From Rhipidocladum racemiflorum (taxonomy: Eukaryota; Streptophyta; Magnoliopsida; Poales; Poaceae): a DNA stretch of 64,000 nucleotides. How positions within the stretch are numbered: position 1 is the first letter of the stretch; the number at the start of each line of letters is the position of its first letter. Positions 22,446 to 32,120 of this stretch are shown one piece after another. The position numbers and the translations under genes were made by a program. The stretch covers positions 8,060,001 through 8,124,000 of the forward strand of contig CM070581.1 of the NCBI GenBank assembly GCA_036346355.1, given 5' to 3'. The notes under the pieces were generated by a model that ran no database searches, was not told the origin of the DNA, and saw nothing but the letters and a program-made list of their open reading frames with translations.

Positions 22446-23830
22446 TCACTCGTCGTCGCCTTCGTCGTCGGACGCTGAGTACTCGCTGCTAGGGTCATCT
22501 CCAGCGGCAGGCGGAGCAGAGGAGGTGATGCCGAAGAGCTGATCTGCGGAAGTGGCATCACTACTCTCCTCTGAGGACCCGGAGGAGTCACTGGGGGAAA
22601 CTGCTTCGCCATTGTGGTGGCGGATGCTGCGAATGTCTTGATCATTCTTCTTTATCTGCCTACTCATCACCTTCTGCCTGGTGGAGATGTCGCGGCAAAG
22701 ACAGAAGACATGCTTCAACATCCTCTGGAGCACGCTACCTGGAACCTCAGTCTGCTCAGAAGGAATGGACGGAGCCACAACAGGAGCAGGAGCAAAAGAG
22801 GAACTCGAAGCGTGACCTCGTCGAGTCCTAGGAGGAACAGGACCAGGGGCGGCTGGAGCAGCAGGAGTAGTAGGAGGTCGGACCTTGTAAGAAAGGTGCT
22901 CGACATCCCTGACAAACTTCAGACCACTGACAGAAGTGATCAAAGCCATCACAAAAGGAGCGTAGCTGCAGCTGGCCATGTTGCTCTGCGCATTCTGCCT
23001 CATTGTCTCCCAGATGAAGTCGACAATGTCAAACGGGTGCGAGCGCTCAACGAGGTGGTAAAGCAAGTTCCTTCCATAGGAACTAATGGCAGATGCATCT
23101 CCCTCCTTGGGCCAAAGAGTGACCCTCAGCATCCTGTTGAGGACAGCAGGCACATCCTTTAGACCCTTGATAGTCCCAACTGTGAAACTCCTGGATGTGT
23201 CATAAAGAGACTCTATCTTCTCGGGAGTCAACACCTTCTTGTCATGAAGTTTCGGACTGTCATTGTAGCGAAGGTTGAGAACTCTGGCAAACCTCTTCTT
23301 GTTTGCCTTGTACCACACCCTGTCAGTCATCCACCAGATAGCATCCTCAGTCTTGTCAAAATACAAGGTGGCGTAGAACTGCATGATCATCTCGTTGTTC
23401 CAATCGCACTTGAAAGACATGATGTCCTTGACCTCATGCAGCTCACAAATCTCAAGAATCTGAGAGAACACTGGATGCTCTGCAGCTGCCATGTACTCCC
23501 AGCCGATGGTCTTCATCCGGACCACTGGGTGCTCAAGAGGGTAGAGGACCGTCTCATAGAAGTCTGAATGGAATCTGTTCCAAAAGCGTCGATCCACATA
23601 CTCATCCTGATGGAAGTCAAGCGGATCTTTCTTCCATTGCTCAACAATGGCTTTGCCCTTCCCAGACCCTGTCCTGTAATCAATCACTCTCATTGGGTTG
23701 ACTGACATAGGGTACCTCCACACAGGCCTTGTCGTGACCAAGGGGCCAATGTACCGCCCTGAAGCACGGAAATCTCTCCTCTTCTGATCTCTCAGCCTGG
23801 CATGAGTGTCTGCAGGATGCTCATCTGGAT
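22446..23830 (-). pseudogene. extra ORF downstream of pol (Sirevirus ORF3)
   Basis: A frame of more than 420 residues lies between RNase H and the 3' LTR; the first ATG in the main block is at about 23708. The central part is well-formed protein (FYATLYFDKTEDAIWWMTD, TLWPKEGDASAISSYGRNL). It resembles proteins annotated as putative plant transposon proteins and occupies the position of the envelope-like ORF of Sireviruses. The C-terminus is proline- then acidic/serine-rich. No signal peptide or clear membrane span is seen, so an envelope role is not supported. It is probably joined, across a frame change near 23830, to the N-terminal part at 23830-24147. Function unknown. Confidence 0.6.
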
Positions 23831-24147
23831 CAGGCTGAGGCTGAGCAGAGGACTGAGCCCGAGGTCGCGGCCGCTGCCGCTGCCGCCGCCGAGATCAAGC
23901 ATGCCGCCGAGACTACCGAGCCGGGAGGCTGAGAAGATGGCTGAACAAGAGACTGTGGACCAGATGAGGTCCCAACCCTCAGCGCACCTCTTCCCCTGGA
24001 GGTGGGCTGCTTTGCCACGGCACGTCTAGGTCTCTTGGGCGCCGGAGCACCAGACGGCGAGCCAGAAGAGGTGTCCGGTGACGGAGAGTCCCTAGGAGGA
24101 ACACCACCACCCGAAGTCCCCTGAGAAGGATCCATCTGACCAGACAA
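23830..24147 (-). pseudogene. N-terminal part of the Sirevirus extra ORF
   Basis: 105 residues, starting near MDPSQGTSGG, rich in Pro, Ser, Gly and Ala with a basic KRPRR motif that could act as a nuclear localisation signal. It ends in an alanine run encoded by a GCC/GCN repeat and is in a different frame from 22446-23830. One indel in the alanine-coding repeat would explain the split. Confidence 0.5.
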
Positions 24148-25168
24148 AGTGAGGGAAAAAGATTAGCCGCGAGGCGACTTGAATTTCAGAGAAAAACGCA
24201 TTCTGGCCGAAGCACTCAACCCGGAGAGTCCGGACATATTGTCCGGATACTCCGGATCAACCCGGAGACTCCGGACCAACAGTCCGGACACTCCGGATCC
24301 GCCAGAACATGCGCACGGGCGGCCCAAAAATTGGGAATCTAATCCGCAAAGATTGCACAAAAAGAATCTAGATTGCCCCTAGGATATTCAAGAAATGAAT
24401 AGGGCATAATCTAGGCAAGGAATTTCGCGAGATTAGGGCTAGAACTCGAACTTACCTCAAGAAGATTTGAAATCGAGAGAAATTTGAGGAAGGACGAGGT
24501 CGATCCTTCGATCTTAAGGGCCAAGAGGGCGAGGAGCCACGCCCTAGACAAAGAGATCCAAAGGAAACCCTAAGAATTGAAGAAGTGTAACCAATCCCGA
24601 AGAAGAGAGGGTTAGGGCAAAAGAGTTCTTACCAAGATCTTCAATGCCAAGGAGAGAAAGGGCTTCCAAGAGCCTTGGAGACGAAGAGGATGGTGAGAAA
24701 ACGCCCTAGCCAAGAGGAGAGTACGGGAGAGGGAGAGGCACGGAGAGAAAAAGAGGGAGGAGATATGAACCGCGCGGGATGAGGGGTATAACCGAACCCC
24801 CCAACCCGGAGAGTCCGGATAAAGGTCCGGATACTCCGGGTAACCCGGAGACTCCGGGTTTAACATCCGGATACTCCGGATTTACCGGAGACTCCGGCTT
24901 AAAACCACGGATACTCCGGGTTCTCCAGCTCGGGAAGAAAAGAAATTTTTCAAGGAAAGCTTCGGAGACCCGCGGAGAGAGGTAGGAAGAAATCGTAGGG
25001 CATCCATCCACCATGTGACTAGCTAACAATCAAGCAATCAGACTATAGTCACATAGTGATGATGCGATCCTAAGATCAAGACCCAATAACACATGATAAA
25101 TTCAGAGAAAAAGATAAATAAAGTTTTGAATTTCATTTTTCATTCACCATACAATATGTGAGCATTTC
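24148..25168. other. non-coding spacer of the Sirevirus element
   Basis: Lies between the RNase H stop and the extra ORF. It holds two palindrome clusters (24219-24300, 24803-24920) and purine-rich runs near 24640-24760. The ORFs reading PESPD/GVSG-type repeats are products of the palindromes. Confidence 0.7.
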
Positions 25169-27112
25169 TCAAGCCACGTTACGAGAATCTAAAATATTTA
25201 GACCACTTCTCAATTCATAGAACCTTTTCTCGTCAAGGGGCTTGGTGAAAATATCGGCTAATTGATCATTTGTGCTCATATGTTGGATATCAATTTCGCC
25301 TTTGGTCGCGTGATCTCTTAGGAAATGATGGCGAATATCTATGTGTTTTGTACGGGAGTGTTGGACGGGATTGTTGGCAATTTTTATGGCACTCTCATTG
25401 TCACACAATAGTGGAACACTTTTGTAGGAGAGGCCATAATCACTCAGGGTTTGTCTCATCCAAAGTAATTGAGCACAACAACTCCCGGCGGCTATATATT
25501 CGGCTTCGGCAGTGGATAGGGCTACGGAATTTTGTTTCTTGGAAGACCACGAGACTAGAGACCTACCCAAGAATTGGCAAGTCCCCGAGGTACTCTTCCT
25601 ATCCACTTTACAACCGGCATAATCCGCATCGGAATAGCCAACAAGTTCAAAGGAAGATCCTTTCGGATACCAAAGTCCAAAATGAGGAGTGTGCACTAAA
25701 TATCTCAAGATTCTCTTAACGGCCACCATGTGGCACTCTTTTGGAGCGGCTTGAAAACGTGCACACATACAAACACTAAGCATGATATCGGGCCTAGATG
25801 CACAAAGATAAAGGAGAGAACCGATCATCGAACGATATACCTTTTGGATGACCGGTTTACCTTCTTTGTCGAGGTCTAGATGCCCGTTGGCCTGCATAGG
25901 AGTCTTTATTGGCTTGGCGTCCTCCATTCCAAACTTCTTGAGCATGTCCTTGATGTACTTGGTTTGACAAATGAAGGTTCCTTCCTTGAGTTGTTTGACT
26001 TGAAAGCCGAGGAAGAACTTCAATTCTCCCATCATGGACATCTCGAACCTTTTAGTCATGATCTTGCTAAACTCTTTACACAAATGTTCATTAGTAGATC
26101 CAAATATAATGTCATCAACATATATTTGGCATACAAATAAATCATTATCTATATGCTTAGTAAAGAGAGTAGGGTCGGCCTTTCCGACTACAAAACCTTG
26201 TCCGAGAAGGAAATCTCGTAAACACTCGAACCAAGCCCTCGGTGCTTGCTTAAGTCCATAAAGGGCTTTGTGTAGGTAGTAGACGTGGTCCGGGTGTTTT
26301 GGATCTTCAAAGCCGGGTGGTTGCTCGACGTAGACCATCTCGGAGAGTGGTCCATTTAAGAAGGCGCTCTTCACGTCCATTTGATATAGCTTGAAATCAT
26401 GGTGAGTAGCAAAGGCAAGTAATATTCTAATAGATTCAAGCCTAGCTACTGGAGCATATGTTTCATCGAAATCCAAACCTTCGATTTGAGTGTACCCTTG
26501 AGCAACCAATCGGGCTTTGTTCCTTGTAACAATTCCATTCTCATCTTGCTTGTTCCGGAAGACCCATTTTGTCCCAATGACATTTTGATTTGGTCTTTCG
26601 ACAAGCTCCCAAACTTGATTACGCTTGAAGTTGTTGAGCTCCTCTTGCATGGCCATCACCCAATCCGGATCATCAAGTGCTTCTTCTACCTTAAGAGGCT
26701 CAAGAGAAGACACAAACGAGTAAAATTCACAAAAATTTGCAACTCGAGATCTAGTAGATACTCCCTTGTGAATATCTCCGAGAATGTTGTCAACCGGATG
26801 ATCTCGTTGAATACTTTGATGAACTCTTGGGTGCGGTACAGTTGAATTTGGAGCTTGGATGGGTTCTTCATCTTGGGAAGCATTTGAACCATCTTGGGCT
26901 TGTTTGGACGAGGAGGGAACATCACCTGAGCCTGACCCATCCGGAGACTCCGGTATGTGACCCGGAGACTCCGGATCAATCCGGACACTCCGGGTTTCAG
27001 GCCGGACACTCCGAGTTGGGTTGCTTGGGTGAGTTTCCAGATTTTGAGGTCTTACCTCCCCAATTGCCAATTTCTTGATAGCTTCACACGGTGGTTCTTC
27101 CCTGTCAATCAC
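25169..27112 (-). pseudogene. Copia reverse transcriptase-RNase H
   Basis: 647 uninterrupted codons. The first ~90 residues are an acidic, proline-rich linker containing the palindromes at 26938-27014. The RT core follows: NQVWELVERP, the KWVFRNK-KARLVAQGYTQ block, the MDVKSAFLNG motif, ALYGLKQAPRAW and the catalytic YVDD at 26111-26122. RNase H follows with SDADYAGC, the STAEAEYIAA motif and a KHIDIRHHF end. All core catalytic residues look intact. It is in frame with the integrase upstream but separated by a TAA at 27125-27127, so in this copy it cannot be made as part of one polyprotein. Confidence 0.93.
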
Positions 27113-27124
27113 GGCACGATCAAC

Positions 27125-27880
27125 TTATTCTACTTGAGAACCGTTAGTCTCATCAAAAGTTACGTCACGCGAGATCTCAACGACACTGGTGGTATTGTTG
27201 AAAACTCGGTACGCATAAGCATTGGATCCATAACCAAGTAAGAAACCTTCATCTACTTTAGGAGCGAATTTAGAAGACTTAGCCTTTTTGTTAAGGATAT
27301 AGCATTTACTCCCAAAGACTCGAAAGTAGGAGACATTTGGTTTCTTCCCGGTGAGCAACTCGTACGCCGTTTTCTTCAAGATCTTGTGGAGGTATAGGCG
27401 GTTGGAGCTGTGGCATGCGGTATTGATGGCTTCCGCCCAAAAACTGTCGGAGACCTTGTACTCGTCAAGCATCGTCCGCGCCATCTCGATGAGAGTTCGA
27501 TTCTTTCTCTCGGCCACCCCATTTTGTTGAGGAGAATAGGGAGCCGAGAATTCGTGCTTGATTCCTTCTTCATCGAGAAACTCCTCCACGCCAATATTCT
27601 TGAACTCGGTACCATTGTCGCTCCGAATTCTCTTGATCTTCACTTCAAACTCGTTTTGAGCCCTTCTCATGAACTTCTTCAATGTCACTTGGACTTCTCC
27701 CTTGTCATGCAAGAAAAATACCCAAGTGAAACGAGAATAATCATCTACAATTACTAGACCATACTTACTTCCCCCGATGCTTATGTAAGCTACGGGACCA
27801 AATAAATCCATGTGGAGCATTTCCAACGGTCTTGGCGGGATGGGAGGCACCAACTTGCTTGCCCGCTTGACAAGCGCTAC
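27125..27880 (-). pseudogene. Copia integrase core
   Basis: 242 codons with the retroviral-type integrase core: the first catalytic Asp in HMDLFGPV, the second in IRSDNGTEF, and the Glu in NGVAERKNRTL, followed by the GKKPNVSYFRVFG C-terminal block. A frame change separates it from the protease/zinc-finger part at about 27890, apparently one extra A in a run. A TAA at 27125-27127 separates it from the RT. Confidence 0.9.
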
Positions 27881-27885
27881 AAACC

Positions 27886-28400
27886 CTATCTTTTCTCAAA
27901 GACAACATTAGTTAGTCCAAGAATGTGGTTGCCTTTAATGAGTTTGTGAAGGTTCCTCATACCGACATGGGCTAGTCGGCGATGCCATAGCCAACCCATA
28001 CTAGATTTAGCCATTAAACACGTTTCAAGATTAAGTCTATCCGTATTGAAGTCTACGAGATAGAGCTTACCCTTCAAACGCCCTTTAAAGGCTATTGAAC
28101 CATCAAGCCTCTTAATGACTTCCACACCCTTTTCATTAAACAAACAATTGTAGCCCGCTTCACACAATTGTGCAACGGACAACAAATTGTAGCTTAATGA
28201 TTCGACAAGTAAAACATTACTTAAATGAAAATCATTAGAGATAGAGATTTTACCCAAACCAATTACTTCTCCTTTTCCATTGTCTCCAAAGACAATACTT
28301 TCGCTATTTGATCCATTTACATCCAAGTGTGCGAACATTGCCTTTTCTCCGGTCATATGATGCGTGCAACCGCTATCCAAAATCCAACTTGTTCCACTGG
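27886..28400 (-). pseudogene. Copia protease and integrase zinc-binding region
   Basis: Starts in the protease with the active-site motif LDSGCTHHMTG and continues to the pre-integrase segment WHRRLAHVGMRNLHKL, part of the HHCC zinc-binding domain. It ends prematurely at 27886 after VVFEKR, where the frame shifts. A TAG lies just upstream at about 28407 in the same frame. Confidence 0.88.
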
Positions 28401-28424
28401 AGATATAGGCCTACAAAAACATAT

Positions 28425-29714
28425 TTAGTTTTTGCTCTTTGGTACCCAAACTTGGTTAGGTCCACGCACATTAGTAACTAGAGATTTCGGGACCCAAATG
28501 GTGCGAACAATAGGAGCATTCTTTGGCTTACGCCCAATATGACAAGCAACTACACGACCAAGGTTAGTCTTCTTAAGAACATATGAAGCAAAGAACTCGG
28601 AGTGAGCCTTGTGCTTGGATGTTCTTTCGCCTTTCACAAAGTGGATAGGCTTGCTTAAAGGAGCAACAACAATGTTGCTCTTTTTACCCTTTGGCGGAAC
28701 ATACCCAAACCCTTGCCTTTTAGGATTACCTTGGCGCTTACCGAGATACTCCTCTAAACCCTTGCTTGCCTTGTAGGACTTTTGAAGTCCATCTTCAAGC
28801 ATCCCCTTAAGCTTCTCATTTTCATGAGCCAAGACTTTCAAAGTCTCACGGTTAGTAGCACAAGTAGCAACATCAACATTATAGCATCTAGCACAACCGT
28901 TGCTTGTTGAGGGTAATGAAACATTGGAGTTGTTGATTGAGGTAGAAGCTCTATTCGAGAGATCAACAAGCTTCACTTCAAGAGCCTTGCAAGCATCCTT
29001 TGCTTGAGCAAGTTGCTCTAAGAGTGAAGCGTTGGTGATCTCAAGACTAATTGCTTCATTCTTGGTCAAATTTGAGCTTTTGACCAAGTCTTCATTCTTT
29101 TTCTTTTCAAAAGCTAAGCTCTTCTCTAGCTCAAGGTTCTTCTCCTTTTCAAAAATAAGGAGATCTTCTTGAGCTTCGAGAATAGCTTCCTTTTGCTCAA
29201 CAACCTCCTCCAATCTTTCAATATCCTTAAGTAGCAAGTCTAATTTTTTAACATCAAAATCATCCATGGACTTAAATGCTACTTCTTCCTCATCACTAGC
29301 ATCATCGCAATCATCTAAGCTATAATCAACAATGGAATGAATAGTGCTCTTAGATGATACCTTGTGCCCCTTTGCCATAAGGCACATTGGAGTATCTTCA
29401 TCTCCGTCGCTCAAGTTGTCGAAGAGGCTCTTCGACTTTGTCGATGGAGTAGCGATGGCGACGGTGGCAAGTCCTCCTTCATTGTCGGAGTCGGACTCGG
29501 ACTCGGACTCAGAGTCGGAGTCGGAGTTCTACTCCTTGCCGATGTATGCGTGACCTTTGCTCTTGTACTTCTTGCTCTTGTCCTTGTCCTTCTTGCGGTA
29601 CTTGTCTTTCTTGTACGGCTTTTCTTCCTTCTTTTCTTTGTGTGGGCACTCGGCAATGAAGTGACCGGGTTCCCCACACTCATAGCACTTTCTTGAAGAG
29701 TGCCTTCCTCTTTA
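28425..29714 (-). pseudogene. Copia gag C-terminal half, zinc knuckle and coiled coil
   Basis: In frame with the gag ORF upstream but broken by a TAA at 29712-29714 and a TAG at 29529-29531. Between them lies a CCHC zinc knuckle (CYECGEPGHFIAEC), the nucleic-acid-binding part of Gag, then a lysine-rich stretch. After the second stop comes an acidic Asp/Ser/Glu-rich run and a long Lys/Glu/Leu-rich predicted coiled coil (about 29280-28950). It ends at 28425, where the frame changes before the protease. The long coiled-coil Gag extension is typical of this Copia group. Confidence 0.8.
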
Positions 29715-30650
29715 CTTGTTGCCGAAGCTCTTGGAATGGCTTCCCGGCTTGTATCCTTTCTTCTTCAAGAACTTGTTGAATCTTCTAACAAGAAGGGCCA
29801 TGTCTTCATTTGTGAGTGGCCCATTTGATTCTTCTTCATCGCTTGAGCTTTCTTCCACTTCTTGAGCCACTTTGACGGCCTTCAAAGCGATGCCCTTCTT
29901 CTTGCCGGACTTGAGCTCTTCCACTACCTCCGCTTCTTTGACCATCATCTCATCCATCATCAACCGGCCAATCACATCATGAGGAGTGAGGGTGTCGAAG
30001 TTTGGCCGGTCGCGGATAAGTTGCACAAGGTTGCGGTTGGTGGGGGTGATCACTCGGAGGATGATCTTGACAATAGCTTTGTCGGTGAGCTCGGTGCTTC
30101 CAAGTCCTTTGGCTTGATTTACTAGCAACATCAAGCGATCAAACATCTTTGTGTAAGATTCTCCTTCTTCTAGTGTGAATCGGCTTAATTCTCCAATGAT
30201 GAGCTCTATCTTCGATTCACGGACACTTGACACTCCTTCATGAGTTACCATTAACCTTTCCCAAATGTCCTTGGCATTGTCAAGGCCATCAACTCGGTTG
30301 AACTCGGAGTCGCTCAAGGCATTGAACAAGGCATTGACGGCCAAGTCGTTGAAGTGTTGAGCTTTGTCTTCTTCGGAGGTGAGATTGTTGGGATTTGCGG
30401 GCTTGAAACCTGTTTCAACAATCTTCCAAATGCAAGGATGAAGTGATCTCAAATGCATCTTCATCTTGTGTTTCCATGCCGCATAGCGAGTGCCATCGAA
30501 ATGAGGCGCTCGTCCGAACGAGACGGAAACATAAGATGAGGAGTTTGAGACTCCAAAAGAGGAATAATCTAAAGGAATTGCAACCCCTATACCGGAACCC
30601 GTGGCCTTGTCTTGGGCATGGGTTTCGGTAACTTTCTCTATTTCCGACAT
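29712..30650 (-). pseudogene. Copia gag N-terminal half
   Basis: 312 codons from an ATG at 30650, about 55 bp inside the 5' LTR. It has the UBN2-type Gag core: HFDGTRYAAWKHKMKMHL, NALFNALSDSEFNRV, ESYTKMFDRLMLLVNQ. A Lys-rich KGYKPGSHSKSFGNK segment follows, then a TAA. Gag forms the virus-like particle that packages element RNA. Here the stop removes the zinc knuckle, so the product would be truncated. Confidence 0.9.
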
Positions 30651-30689
30651 CTTTGATTCTCCAAGCGGTTAAGCCAAAATAAAGGAGAT

Positions 30690-30706
30690 TTGGCTCTGAT
30701 ACCAAT
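30690..30706 (-). other. Copia primer-binding site
   Basis: On the minus strand, immediately inside the 5' LTR, TTGGTATCAGAGCCA matches the complement of the initiator tRNA-Met 3' end, the standard primer for Copia minus-strand synthesis. Confidence 0.9.
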
Positions 30707-32120
30707 TGAAAGGACCAACGATGTCGCCTAGAGGGGGGGTGAATAGGCGGATTTAAAAAATCGCAGCGGAAATAAACTGGCCGAACTGGTCAATCCGGAG
30801 TCTCCGGGTATTTGGTCCGGAGTCTCCGGCTTGTCCGGAGTGTCCGGTATTCTATCCGGATACTCCGGGTTAGCTGGTTCGGGAGCGCGACTAAGACTAC
30901 TCTAGCAAGCACAATAAATTACTAGAAATAGATAGCAAGAGCAACCTAGAACAAATGCTAGTAAGGATTTGAATTAAAGCTAAGCAAAGAGGTAGATCTA
31001 GCTTTACAAAGGCAAATCCAAACAAGCAAGACTAGGAAGTAAAAGTGAAAGCGAGGGAAACGATTTTTCACCGAAGTTCGGATTATTGAAGGGAATCCCA
31101 CGTCTCCGTTGAGGTGGCTCGGTCACACTTGAGCCGGGGTCTCTTTCAACCCGCTTTCCTCCCGGTGTTGCACAAATGCACTTGCCGGCTTCACTTCTTG
31201 TCCCTTCCCTTTCGGAGGCGAGACACGCCTTCACAAACGACCGGGGCTCACCACACGCGTTGGTAGCTCCCAGTGACTCCTAGCCATCTAGGAGACCTTC
31301 AACCTCCAAGAGTAATAGCACCACGAAGAATCGCTTGGAGGATGAACTAGTGCTCAACAACTAGAAATGAATGCACCTAGCACTTTGCTTCTTCCTCTCC
31401 TCACCAAAAGAGATCAACAATCAAATCTTAGGTGGGAGGAAGAGATGGCTCTATTGAATGCTTTGAGAGTGTTAGAAATGGCTTGAAGGTAGCAATGAAT
31501 CAGCTCAATGAATGTCCTAGCCGTTGGGAGAGAGTGGAGGCCTTAAATAGTCATTTCAAAAACTAGCCGTTACTCTCGTTTTTGTACAGGCCGGAGTGTC
31601 CGGACAAACAACCCGGAGACTCCGGGTTATCCGGAGACTCCGGACAAAATGTCCGGATACTCCGGACTCCCTGGAACCCAAAGTGACCGAGGGGTCCAAC
31701 CCGGAGACTCCGGACATATTGTCCGGATACTCCGGATTTAATCTGGATACTCCGGATTGAATGTCCGGAGAGTCCGGGTTGCCCAGCTCGGTTGGAAATG
31801 GAAACTTTTGCAAACTAAATGCATGAGTGCTAAAATTTGAGATGCAAGATTTGTCGTTGAGCACATGCACATCCTAACAGCGATTTCTCGTCGTACCCTC
31901 TTAATAGTACGGCTATCCTTAAGACACAAATAAAAGGAAATATTACAACTCTTGTCTTGATGCCGTCTTTTCAACTTTTGAGAGGTTGTGGGGGTATCCA
32001 GTCCTATTCCAACTTGATATGATCTCGATATCTGCATTAATCTTAGTTGAAGCATTAGATCACTTTAATTATGTCATCATTAATCACCAAAATAATTTGA
32101 GGGGCCTAGATGCACTTTCA
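30707..32120 (-). repeat. Copia 5' LTR
   Basis: 1414 bp, the same length as the 3' LTR, with about 19 substitutions and no indels noticed. It carries the same two clusters of palindromes. Confidence 0.95.

Larger units (their letters stand above)
20599..32120 (-). mobile_element. complete Sirevirus-like Copia retrotransposon
   Basis: Two 1414-bp LTRs bound an 11,522-bp element, flanked by ATGTG at 20594-20598 and 32121-32125 (perfect 5-bp target duplication). Gene order on the minus strand is gag, protease, integrase, RT and RNase H, which defines Copia. The primer-binding site matches initiator tRNA-Met and a polypurine tract abuts the 3' LTR. The long region after RNase H holds a further ORF, and multiple CCGGA-NNN-TCCGG palindromes are present. 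Both are features reported for Sireviruses (the Opie/Ji group in maize). The polyprotein carries several stops and frameshifts, so this copy is non-autonomous. I counted about 19 LTR differences by eye, mostly C/T transitions. Confidence 0.93.

Noticed and set aside
20685..24920. A CRISPR array from the regularly recurring CCGGAGACTCCGG motifs
   Set aside because: Spacing is irregular, repeats are 13 bp palindromes, there are no cas genes, and the host is a plant. They belong to a Copia element.
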